Source: Thermodesulfobacteriota bacterium (GTDB lineage Bacteria; Desulfobacterota; Desulfomonilia; Desulfomonilales; Desulfomonilaceae). From it: DNA of 8,582 bases. Shown here in pieces: positions 1 to 5,993 of this stretch. The stretch lies in contig JAUPKT010000127.1 in assembly GCA_030837305.1 (NCBI GenBank), forward strand, positions 1-8,582, read 5' to 3'. A program made the translations under genes and the position numbers. The stretch's first letter is position 1. The number at the start of each line of letters is the position of its first letter. The notes beneath the pieces were generated by a model that worked only from the letters and a program-made list of their open reading frames with translations, was not told the origin of the DNA and ran no database searches.

Positions 1-1248
1 AACACCGTTCCGGCAGGAGCCTTTCGGGGGTACGGGCTTTCCCAGACCATCTTTGCCGTAGAGTCAGCGATGGATGACCTGGCCCAGAGCTTGGACATGG
101 ACCCCTTTGTGTTCCGACAACGCAATGTCATACGGCCGGGCGACCCGATGACGTCCCTAGGTTGGGCTTCCCACGACCTCGACTACGGAAGCTATGGACT
201 GGATCAGTGCCTCGATTTGGTGCGTGACGCTCTCGCCCGGGGCAATGGACTTGCCCGGCCTGAAGGAGAAGAGTGGCTGGTGGGGAAAGGTGTCGCACTG
301 GCCATGATTGCTTGCGCCCCGCCCACCGAGCATCGTTCAGAGGCGTCCCTCAGTCTGGAAGGGGATGGTAAGTACCGCCTGACCATTGGGTCGCCGGAAT
401 TCGGCAACGGTTCAACAACGGTCCGTCACCAGATCGCGGCCACGGTGCTCAACACAACTCCGTCGTGCGTGATTTCGATCCAATCCGACACCGATCGCAC
501 CGGCTATGATACCGGGCCGTTCGGCAGCACTGGGACGACCGTTGCCGGAAAGGCGGTACATGAGGCGGCCAAATCCCTCCGGGAACGCATCCTGGATTTC
601 GCTGCAGGGCATAGTGGTGCCGGTCGTGACGAATGCCGCTTGGAACCAGACGCTGTGGTTTGCGCCGGTGCCAGGATCAGTCTGGTGGATCTTCACAAAG
701 CTGCACTGGACGTGGGACAGCTTCTGAGTGTCGTGCGCAAGGCCCATGGCACCCCTCGCACCGTGGCCTTCAATGTGCATGGTTTCTGGATTGCGGTCCA
801 TCGTGTTACCGGGGAAATCAAGATTCTTCAGAGCGTTCAGGCAGTCGATGCTGGAGTCGTAATCAATCCCCAGCAACTCCGAGGACAAGTTGAAGGCGCT
901 ATTGCCCAGGGCCTGGGATGGGCCCTGTACGAAAAAATGGTGTTCGGCAAAGAAGGACAGGTGTTGAACCCGACATTCCGCAACTACCGCATTCCGGCTT
1001 ATGCGGACATCCCACGCAGCGAGATCTATTTTGCCCGGACTACGGACACCTTTGGCCCGCTAGGCGCCAAGAGCATGAGCGAAGCACCGATCAACCCGGT
1101 GGCTCCCGCGCTGGCTAACGCTCTGGCCGATGCAACCGGCATCCGCTTTCATGATCTTCCCCTGGCGCCTGATCGCATCTACAGCACAATCCTGGGAGAA
1201 CTCCCACCAGACCGGCGCACGCTGCGCCCGACCAGGGGGATCGCGTGA
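1..1248 (+). CDS. Xanthine dehydrogenase/aldehyde oxidase family, molybdopterin-binding large subunit (C-terminal part)
   Basis: The reading frame is open from base 1 to the TGA at 1246-1248, giving 415 residues. The gene starts left of the window. Family members hydroxylate purines, aldehydes or aromatic substrates, using a molybdenum cofactor in this subunit and passing electrons to 2Fe-2S and FAD partners. Visible residues 5-12 read AGAFRGYG, the conserved cofactor-contacting loop. A Gly-rich stretch with GNGSTT follows near residues 135-140. Further on come VDAGVVINP (about 282-290) and GQVEGAIAQGLG (about 295-306), both typical of the C-terminal Moco-binding domain. GAKSMSEAP places the expected catalytic glutamate at visible residue 361 (codon 1081-1083). 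Family members usually have Gly just before this Glu; here it is Ser. The end (ATGIRFHDLPLAPDRI) matches the usual family C-terminus, so the 3' end is intact. The partner FeS and FAD subunits are not in the window. The substrate cannot be told from this fragment. Confidence 0.93.
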   Translation, partial: NTVPAGAFRGYGLSQTIFAVESAMDDLAQSLDMDPFVFRQRNVIRPGDPMTSLGWASHDLDYGSYGLDQCLDLVRDALARGNGLARPEGEEWLVGKGVALAMIACAPPTEHRSEASLSLEGDGKYRLTIGSPEFGNGSTTVRHQIAATVLNTTPSCVISIQSDTDRTGYDTGPFGSTGTTVAGKAVHEAAKSLRERILDFAAGHSGAGRDECRLEPDAVVCAGARISLVDLHKAALDVGQLLSVVRKAHGTPRTVAFNVHGFWIAVHRVTGEIKILQSVQAVDAGVVINPQQLRGQVEGAIAQGLGWALYEKMVFGKEGQVLNPTFRNYRIPAYADIPRSEIYFARTTDTFGPLGAKSMSEAPINPVAPALANALADATGIRFHDLPLAPDRIYSTILGELPPDRRTLRPTRGIA

Positions 1249-1287
1249 CGCCTGATGGGCAAGCAGCGGACAGATTCGCACGCAGTC

Positions 1288-1316
1288 TCGACTAATTGCT
1301 GAGGACCGGATATAGT
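1288..1316 (+). promoter_or_regulatory. Predicted sigma-70-type promoter of the arylsulfatase gene
   Basis: TCGACT (1288-1293) and TATAGT (1311-1316) are separated by 17 bases. They match the -35 consensus at 4 of 6 positions and the -10 consensus at 5 of 6. The site lies in the 105-bp gap after the molybdenum hydroxylase gene, 37 bases before the sulfatase start, so the sulfatase can be transcribed on its own. This was read by eye; the start site is not proven. Confidence 0.45.
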
Positions 1317-1353
1317 AAGAGAGGGCTTGAAATAATAGCATTCGGAGGCGACC

Positions 1354-2940
1354 ATGAGGATGGAGAGACATTCGTGGAGTGTGGTCCGGCATTTCTCAGT
1401 GATCCTGCTGCTCTGTATTATTTCCCCGGCTGCATCGGCATCTGCCGGTGCTGAAGGAAAAAAACCTAACATTGTCATGATCATGACTGATGATGTGGGA
1501 TGGGGAGACCTCGGCTCTTACGGAGGCGGGCCCATGCGGGGAGCACCGACACCTAATTTGGATCGTCTCGCGGCAGAAGGGATGCGCTTCGTCAACTACT
1601 ACGGCGAAGCAAGTTGCACGGCTGGTCGTGCTTCGTTCGTCACCGGCCGCCTTGCTATTCGGACTTCTCTCTCTTCCGTTCTGGCCCCTGGAGATCCAAA
1701 CGGCCTTACCAAACAGACGCCGACCGTTGCGCAATATCTCAAGAAGGCCGGTTACACTACGGTGCAACTCGGCAAGTGGCATCTGGGAGACAAGCCCGAA
1801 AACTTCCCCACGTCAAACGGCTTTGACGAAATGTACTACATGCTTCCGTATTACGCCGGTGTTTATGCATACGACTATCTTCCTCTGCATCCCAACTTCC
1901 CCATAAACGACAAGAAGTTCATGGTCGAGTGGAACAAAGCTAATTTCGCCATGTGGGAAGGAAAAGCCGGGGAACCCCCGAAGGTGGTAAAAGCGAAATT
2001 CGGATACGAGGATCTTGAGACCGTGGACGATAACATGCGGGCAAAAGCAATCGATTGGATCAAGCAGCACAGCAACGATCCTAATCCATTTTTCGTCTAC
2101 CTTTGCTTCGAGAAGGTGCATAACCCAAACAATCCTTCTCCTCGTTGGAAGGGCAAATCTCCAGGCGGCGGAAACTACCTGGATGCCCTCATGGAACTCG
2201 ACGACAACTCGGGCCTGGTGGTTCAGGCCCTTCGGGATCTGGGGATTGCGGAAAACACTATAGTGATTTGGACCACCGACAACGGGGCCTGGGTGGACGC
2301 ATGGCCTGACGCAGGCTACTCACCATTCCGCGGGATGAAGGGTTCTCCCTTTGAGGGTGGTTTCAGGGTGCCTGCCATTGCGTGGTGGCCTGGAAAGATA
2401 AAGGCCGGCTCGGTGAACATGGACATGTTTGCGCACACGGATTGGTGGCCGACTTTAGCCCGCATTGCCGGTCTCGAGGCTCCACCACGTGAATGGAAAG
2501 ACAATGAAGGGAATCCCATCATTTTCGACGGGATCGATCAAAGCGATTCATTGTTGAGTAAAGGTCCTGGCAGGCGTGACTCTTTCATCTACTTTAATGA
2601 TCAGTCTTTCGGTGGTGTGCGTGTAGGCAAGTTCAAGGCCTTGTGGACAGCCAAAGACACATGGCTCGGACCGGAACTTTTCATGAAGACACCTGCGATC
2701 TACGATCTCCAGGGGGATCCGGGCGAGCAGTACGACATGCTTTTCAACGGAGCTGCGCCCACTAGAGGTGATCTGAGGTCGTCGCCCGGCCGTTTTTCCG
2801 GGTCTGACAATGGGTGGATCGCATTGTTTGTCGGAGGTATCTCATCACAGTTTTTTGAGGAAATCCGGAGATTCCCGAATGTCCCGTACACTCCGTACGG
2901 ACCTGGTTTCACCGAGATCATTCCACCACAGTACAAGTAG
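1354..2940 (+). CDS. Secreted arylsulfatase (type I, formylglycine-dependent sulfatase)
   Basis: The complete 528-residue protein hydrolyses sulfate esters, probably in the periplasm. ATG 1354 is supported by GGAGG at 1344-1348, five bases upstream. Residues 1-31 form a Sec-type signal peptide: basic start, hydrophobic core at about 15-23, and an Ala/Ser-rich end (AASASA) before the mature region. No twin-arginine motif is seen. The sulfatase fold follows in order: metal-binding D46 and D47 in MTDDVGWGD; the formylglycine signature CTAGR with the modified Cys88 and Arg92; GKWHLGD (Lys141, His143); His256 in EKVHNP; TTDNG with Asp309 and Asn310; and Lys329 in GMKGSPFEGGFRVP. All expected active-site residues are present, so it should be active once Cys88 is converted to formylglycine. 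The signature has Ala where Pro or Ser is commonest, a known variant. No maturase gene is in the window. The natural substrate is unknown; 'arylsulfatase' is a family label. It is convergent with the next gene, and no clear intrinsic terminator was seen in 2941-3041. Confidence 0.95.
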   Translation: MRMERHSWSVVRHFSVILLLCIISPAASASAGAEGKKPNIVMIMTDDVGWGDLGSYGGGPMRGAPTPNLDRLAAEGMRFVNYYGEASCTAGRASFVTGRLAIRTSLSSVLAPGDPNGLTKQTPTVAQYLKKAGYTTVQLGKWHLGDKPENFPTSNGFDEMYYMLPYYAGVYAYDYLPLHPNFPINDKKFMVEWNKANFAMWEGKAGEPPKVVKAKFGYEDLETVDDNMRAKAIDWIKQHSNDPNPFFVYLCFEKVHNPNNPSPRWKGKSPGGGNYLDALMELDDNSGLVVQALRDLGIAENTIVIWTTDNGAWVDAWPDAGYSPFRGMKGSPFEGGFRVPAIAWWPGKIKAGSVNMDMFAHTDWWPTLARIAGLEAPPREWKDNEGNPIIFDGIDQSDSLLSKGPGRRDSFIYFNDQSFGGVRVGKFKALWTAKDTWLGPELFMKTPAIYDLQGDPGEQYDMLFNGAAPTRGDLRSSPGRFSGSDNGWIALFVGGISSQFFEEIRRFPNVPYTPYGPGFTEIIPPQYK

Positions 2941-3041
2941 CAAGTCTCTTGGCACCCGCGCTTTCAAGCAACGCGAGTCATGCGTACGGTCCTAGAGAGG
3001 TGCTGCACCAGGAAGTGGTTTCCGAACGTCGATCACATTCC

Positions 3042-4091
3042 TTAGAACCGCTGTCGGTACGGAGCAAAGACAGGAATATGGAATATCCCGGGCGGGGCCG
3101 CGCAGATTTCCGGTATAGCGTTTATGACTGACCCGGCCACGCCGTATTGCTCAGGTTTTGTTCTCTCCTTGCCCGGTTCGGTTTCAGAGATGTTCATCGC
3201 GATGTCGATACCAGGCTTGCCTCGGATGGAGATCTTCCAGTGGTCGTATTCCTCAAATTCCGGCAATCCGCTGCCCATGATCCAGTTGACGGATAATGTA
3301 ATGAATCGTCTGCCTTCAACGATGCCATGCCAGCACCAGTTGGTTGCGGCAACCGTCCCCGCGCGCACCGTGCCGGCCCTGGCTTGTATGTCCTGCGGTG
3401 CGAGAGTGACACGGTGGTCAGGCTCTATGCGCTCAAGGGTCATCCCCAGGCGGTGAACCAAAAGCGCAATGACCTCTGAGTACATGCCGGTAATCAGTTC
3501 ACTAACCGGCCCGGAACTGCGGAGATCGATCTTTCTTGGGTCAGACCCAATTCCGCAGACGTTGAACAGATAATCGGAATCCGGAACCCCGATGACATCG
3601 AAAACTTCCTGGGCGAAGATGGATTCAAGCTCCGTACAAAGCCCGGTGGCAGCAGCGGCAATCTTTTCCACAACAAAACCTGGATTGAGCCCGGTTCCGA
3701 ACAACGAGGAATTCCCCTGTCGGCAGGCTTGCTCGAACTCCGTAGCGTAGGCCGCTCCGTGATAGTTGGGAAACGTATAACCGTTGATGCTGATGAGATT
3801 CTTACCCGAGGCCAATAGACGGCATATGTCTTTGTTGTGAAAACTGTACGGAAACTGAATACGGGGGGCATGAATGACAACGTCGGCATCCAGAGCTAGA
3901 ATCTCCTCCATATCTCTGGTAGCGATTATCCCTGTAGGCTTTCGCCGGGCGATCTCGCCCGCATCCTTCCCTGTCTTTTTATCGCTGTACACGTACAGGC
4001 CCACCAGTTCCAGATCGGGATGGTCGATCACGGCTCGCAAACAGGTCTTGCCCATGGAGCCGGTGGCCCACTGAATGACTTTGTATTTCAG
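3042..4091 (-). CDS. Dihydrodipicolinate reductase-like NAD(P)-dependent dehydrogenase, probable CTG start
   Basis: The protein is 349 residues if it starts at the CTG at 4091-4089, or 337 from the first ATG (4055-4053). The longer form is preferred. GGAGG (complement of 4099-4103) lies seven bases before the CTG. The added residues, MKYKVIQWATGS, supply the first beta strand and most of the Rossmann glycine loop ATGSMGK (about 9-15), which the ATG start would cut away. No ATG, GTG or TTG lies in frame between 4055 and the ribosome site. The nucleotide-binding domain runs to about residue 140 and includes VVIHAPR (about 71-77). GTGLNPGF (132-139) resembles the DapB loop. The C-terminal part, with YDHWKISIRGKPG and later INAIPEICAAPPG, is typical of the family that includes 2,4-diaminopentanoate dehydrogenase and proteins named 'dihydrodipicolinate reductase N-terminal domain-containing'. 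It lies downstream of the thiolase on the same strand, so the two may be co-transcribed. Its substrate is unknown; it is probably not the lysine-pathway DapB. Confidence 0.85.
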   Translation of the reverse strand: MKYKVIQWATGSMGKTCLRAVIDHPDLELVGLYVYSDKKTGKDAGEIARRKPTGIIATRDMEEILALDADVVIHAPRIQFPYSFHNKDICRLLASGKNLISINGYTFPNYHGAAYATEFEQACRQGNSSLFGTGLNPGFVVEKIAAAATGLCTELESIFAQEVFDVIGVPDSDYLFNVCGIGSDPRKIDLRSSGPVSELITGMYSEVIALLVHRLGMTLERIEPDHRVTLAPQDIQARAGTVRAGTVAATNWCWHGIVEGRRFITLSVNWIMGSGLPEFEEYDHWKISIRGKPGIDIAMNISETEPGKERTKPEQYGVAGSVINAIPEICAAPPGIFHIPVFAPYRQRF

Positions 4092-4098
4092 GTAAATA

Positions 4099-4103
4099 CC
4101 TCC
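4099..4103 (-). promoter_or_regulatory. Ribosome binding site that decides the CTG start of the dehydrogenase
   Basis: On the minus strand this reads GGAGG, a full Shine-Dalgarno core, seven bases before CTG 4091-4089. It is 43 bases before the first in-frame ATG (4055), too far to serve that codon. Confidence 0.65.
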
Positions 4104-4120
4104 ACAGAGGCCACATTATG

Positions 4121-4156
4121 ATAGTGCAGAGATGCGTTCCCACATCTCTGCACTAT
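4121..4156. repeat. Perfect 14-bp inverted repeat between thiolase and dehydrogenase genes
   Basis: Left arm ATAGTGCAGAGATG (4121-4134), 8-base loop, right arm CATCTCTGCACTAT (4143-4156), with no mismatch. It begins 17 bases after the thiolase stop and ends 17 bases before the dehydrogenase ribosome site. In RNA it would form a stable hairpin. Neither side is followed by a run of U: the minus strand continues CATAATG, the plus strand TTGGAAC. It is therefore not a textbook intrinsic terminator. It could be a partial terminator or attenuator, an RNA processing or stability hairpin that sets unequal expression of the two genes, or a DNA operator for a dimeric protein. Confidence 0.8.
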
Positions 4157-4173
4157 TTGGAACTTCAAGGCCA

Positions 4174-5385
4174 TTACCAGTCGTATGCTTCACGCTCGAT
4201 GATGGTTGCCACGCCTTGTCCTCCACCCACACATGCATTGGCGCAACCGTAACGTGCCTCTTTCAGATCGAGTATGCGAGCCAAAGTCCCCACGAGTCTC
4301 ACGCCGGTTGCTCCTAAAGCGTGGCCGATAGCTGTCCCGCCTCCCATAACGTTGACCTTCTCCGGGTCGATCCCCAGCTCCTGAATGCAATTGAGCGCCA
4401 CGATCGCAAAAGCCTCGTTAATCTCCCAGAAGTCCACGTCGGAGACAGTAAGGCCCGCCTTGGCCAGGGCCTTCTTACTTGCCGGGACCGGCCCTGCGCC
4501 CATGATCGTGGGATCCACACCCGCAAAACCGATTGACCTCACGGTAGCCAAAGGCCTTATGCCGCGGAGTCGAGCTGCTTCCTTGGACATCAGCATCATT
4601 GACGTGGCCCCGGCATTGAGTGGAGACGAGTTGCCGGCCGTGATCTCGTGTCCTGCCTGAAATGCGGGTTTGAGCGATGACAATCCTTCAAGAGTCGTGT
4701 CTCCCCAGACGGACTGGTCGGACGATACTGTTTTGACATTGCCGTCTGCCTGCTCAGCTTCGATGGGAAGTATTTCACCGTCGAAGAACCCCTGGTCACG
4801 CGCCTTGGCTGCCAACTGGTGCGAGCGCAACGCCCACTCGTCCATGTCCTGCCTCGTGAAACCGGTCTGAGAGAAGAGCTTCTGGGCGGTGAGCCCCATG
4901 CTGAGAGCGGTCAGCATGTCCCAGTGCTTGTACTCGGGCTTCATGAACAGCGCCGGATTAGGGGCGAGTAGCCCTTTGGAGATCGTATCGCCTCCCATGG
5001 GAACCCGTGTCATGTGCTCCATTCCACCGATCATCACGACCTCGGCATTGCCTGTCGCGATCTCCATGAACCCGACATGTATCCCCGCCATTGACGAACC
5101 GCACTGCTGATCAACGAATTTGCTCGGCACGGTCTCAGGCAGGTTGGCGAGGAAAAGCGGAAAACGCCCGCCGTAAGTCCACTGCTCACCCACACCGGTG
5201 GCGCACGCAACAATGAAGTCGTCTATCTCGTGCGGCTCAACGCGGGTTCTCTTGATGAGTTCCGGGATGAGCAGAGCAAGGAGTTCCTCGGCTCTGAGCT
5301 TACCGAATAAGTCGCGCGAAGGGTCGCTGGGTCGCGATCGTGTCTGCGCGGTTCGCAAGTATCCTGTAATGACAACTTCCTTCAT
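4174..5385 (-). CDS. Thiolase (acetyl-CoA C-acyltransferase family)
   Basis: The 403-residue protein catalyses CoA-dependent cleavage of 3-ketoacyl-CoA or the reverse condensation, presumably in the cytoplasm. ATG 5385-5383 was chosen because AAGGAG lies five bases upstream and the protein then begins MKEVVITG, the usual thiolase start. An in-frame ATG at 5433 would add 16 unrelated residues. The nucleophile is Cys95 in VDQQCGSS. Later motifs are GNSSPLNAGA (about 251-260), NEAFA with Asn323 and Glu324, GGGTAIGHALGATG with His355, and NACVGGGQG with the second active cysteine, Cys385. All catalytic residues are present. The common GHPLG is GHALG here, a Pro-to-Ala change next to the catalytic histidine. 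The N-terminal segment RTAQTRSRPSDPSRD is longer and more basic than in biosynthetic acetoacetyl-CoA thiolases, which suggests a degradative or unusual acyl-CoA role. It is the first gene of a likely two-gene unit with the dehydrogenase 82 bp downstream. Chain-length preference is unknown. Confidence 0.94.
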   Translation of the reverse strand: MKEVVITGYLRTAQTRSRPSDPSRDLFGKLRAEELLALLIPELIKRTRVEPHEIDDFIVACATGVGEQWTYGGRFPLFLANLPETVPSKFVDQQCGSSMAGIHVGFMEIATGNAEVVMIGGMEHMTRVPMGGDTISKGLLAPNPALFMKPEYKHWDMLTALSMGLTAQKLFSQTGFTRQDMDEWALRSHQLAAKARDQGFFDGEILPIEAEQADGNVKTVSSDQSVWGDTTLEGLSSLKPAFQAGHEITAGNSSPLNAGATSMMLMSKEAARLRGIRPLATVRSIGFAGVDPTIMGAGPVPASKKALAKAGLTVSDVDFWEINEAFAIVALNCIQELGIDPEKVNVMGGGTAIGHALGATGVRLVGTLARILDLKEARYGCANACVGGGQGVATIIEREAYDW

Positions 5386-5390
5386 GGTTT

Positions 5391-5396
5391 CTCCTT
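5391..5396 (-). promoter_or_regulatory. Ribosome binding site of the thiolase gene
   Basis: The minus strand reads AAGGAG five bases before ATG 5385. It supports this start over the upstream in-frame ATG at 5433, whose upstream bases show no comparable site. Confidence 0.7.
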
Positions 5397-5717
5397 CGCA
5401 GTCTTGAAACCAGGAGAGGCCATCGCTTAGCATGGTATCTCCAAACCGATGTGCTCACCCGGCCTGAGACGGTATTTTCGTTTTCGCAATACGCTTTGAA
5501 GAGGGGACAAGATTGCTTCAGAACCCTTTGCAGGATCTTTCATATTTTATCAATAAATTTAACAGTTACTCCCATAACACCGGCCAAAAGCCTCAGTCTG
5601 CCATCTACTTCTCTGCCGTACGCTGATGCAGGCTGTCTGTTTGAAAGGTAGCAAAAAGGGTGCCGAACGAACCGGATTCTGAACAAATGTTACGCGTGCC
5701 GCCGACCGGAAGGCACA

Positions 5718-5753
5718 GGAAATCAGATGCTTGCATGCTGCACCACATGTTGA
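5718..5753 (+). repeat. Imperfect direct repeat, copy 1
   Basis: The pattern is GGAAATCAGAT, 9 unlike bases, then CTGCACCACATGTTGA (5738-5753). The last 16 bases recur exactly in copy 2, 71 bp further on. A weaker relative lies upstream: GTGCCG at 5660 and GGATTCTG...AATGTTA at 5674-5692. GTGCCG also precedes both main copies, at 5696 and 5768. Confidence 0.7.
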
Positions 5754-5787
5754 TCCGGGTGCTACTTGTGCCGCAACCTGTACGATC

Positions 5788-5824
5788 GGAAAATCAGATA
5801 AGTGGATTCTGCACCACATGTTGA
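5788..5824 (+). repeat. Imperfect direct repeat, copy 2
   Basis: The pattern is GGAAAATCAGAT, 9 unlike bases, then CTGCACCACATGTTGA (5809-5824). It has one extra A compared with copy 1. Positions 5834-5848, read on the minus strand, match the first 15 bases of the 16-base core at 12 of 15 positions, so an inverted partial copy sits close by. The cluster ends about 44 bp before the kinase -35 box, a position suited to an activator or upstream repressor site. Confidence 0.7.
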
Positions 5825-5891
5825 CCGCCTCGGCCACATGCTGTGCAGCAGAGGTCTCCGGGATAAAGTGCTCCATCCTTCTTTTTCAGAT

Positions 5892-5919
5892 TTGACTTAT
5901 TTTGAACACGGACTATAGT
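5892..5919 (+). promoter_or_regulatory. Predicted sigma-70-type promoter of the sensor kinase gene
   Basis: TTGACT (5892-5897) and TATAGT (5914-5919) are 16 bases apart. Each matches its consensus box at 5 of 6 positions. The predicted 5' untranslated leader is about 70 bases. This is the strongest promoter-like sequence seen in the window; no experiment supports it. Confidence 0.55.
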
Positions 5920-5987
5920 GAAAAACAAGTTATTCTCCCCTTTTTCTTTGGCCTTCACACTTTACCTTCACAGTGAACTCGTGGCAC

Positions 5988-5993
5988 AAGGAG
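5988..5993 (+). promoter_or_regulatory. Ribosome binding site at the kinase start, ahead of two ATG codons in different frames
   Basis: AAGGAG abuts ATG 5994 (no spacer) and lies seven bases before ATG 6001. The second spacing is normal; the first is too short for efficient initiation. The site therefore points to the 6001 frame, which does not continue into the kinase without a frameshift. Confidence 0.65.

Larger units (their letters stand above)
5386..5993. other. 608-bp divergent intergenic region
   Basis: This region separates the minus-strand thiolase from the plus-strand sensor kinase and should hold both promoters. An A+T-rich patch at about 5540-5562 could lie near the thiolase promoter, but no convincing -35/-10 pair was found on that strand. 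Positions 5660-5850 hold imperfect direct repeats and an inverted partial copy. A good rightward promoter lies at 5892-5919. The short open frames here (plus 5451-5651, minus 5559-5876) have no ribosome site or recognisable family and are not called. Confidence 0.6.

Noticed and set aside
412..888. 158-codon open frame on the minus strand
   Set aside because: It lies wholly antisense to the well-supported molybdenum hydroxylase frame and shows no family motif.
1396..1782. 128-codon open frame on the minus strand inside the sulfatase gene
   Set aside because: It is a shadow of the sulfatase frame, which has signal peptide, active-site motifs and a ribosome site.
2950..2965. Sigma-54-like TGGCAC after the sulfatase gene, and a similar TGGCAC at 5982
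   Set aside because: Neither is followed by a TTGC box at the required distance.
4121..4156. Hairpin as a standard rho-independent terminator
   Set aside because: Neither strand has a T-run directly after the stem.
3042..5385. Ornithine-degradation module (2,4-diaminopentanoate dehydrogenase plus 2-amino-4-ketopentanoate thiolase)
   Set aside because: The dehydrogenase belongs to a broad related family, but the thiolase here is the cysteine/CoA type, not the two-subunit PLP enzyme of that pathway.
5386..5433. Upstream ATG (5433) as thiolase start
   Set aside because: It would add 16 residues with no family match, while ATG 5385 has a clear AAGGAG and the standard N-terminus.
5451..5651. 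66-codon plus-strand open frame in the intergenic region
   Set aside because: It has no Shine-Dalgarno upstream and no recognisable protein features.
5559..5876. 105-codon minus-strand open frame in the intergenic region
   Set aside because: It has no recognisable domain, its composition reflects the DNA repeats, and no ribosome site precedes it.
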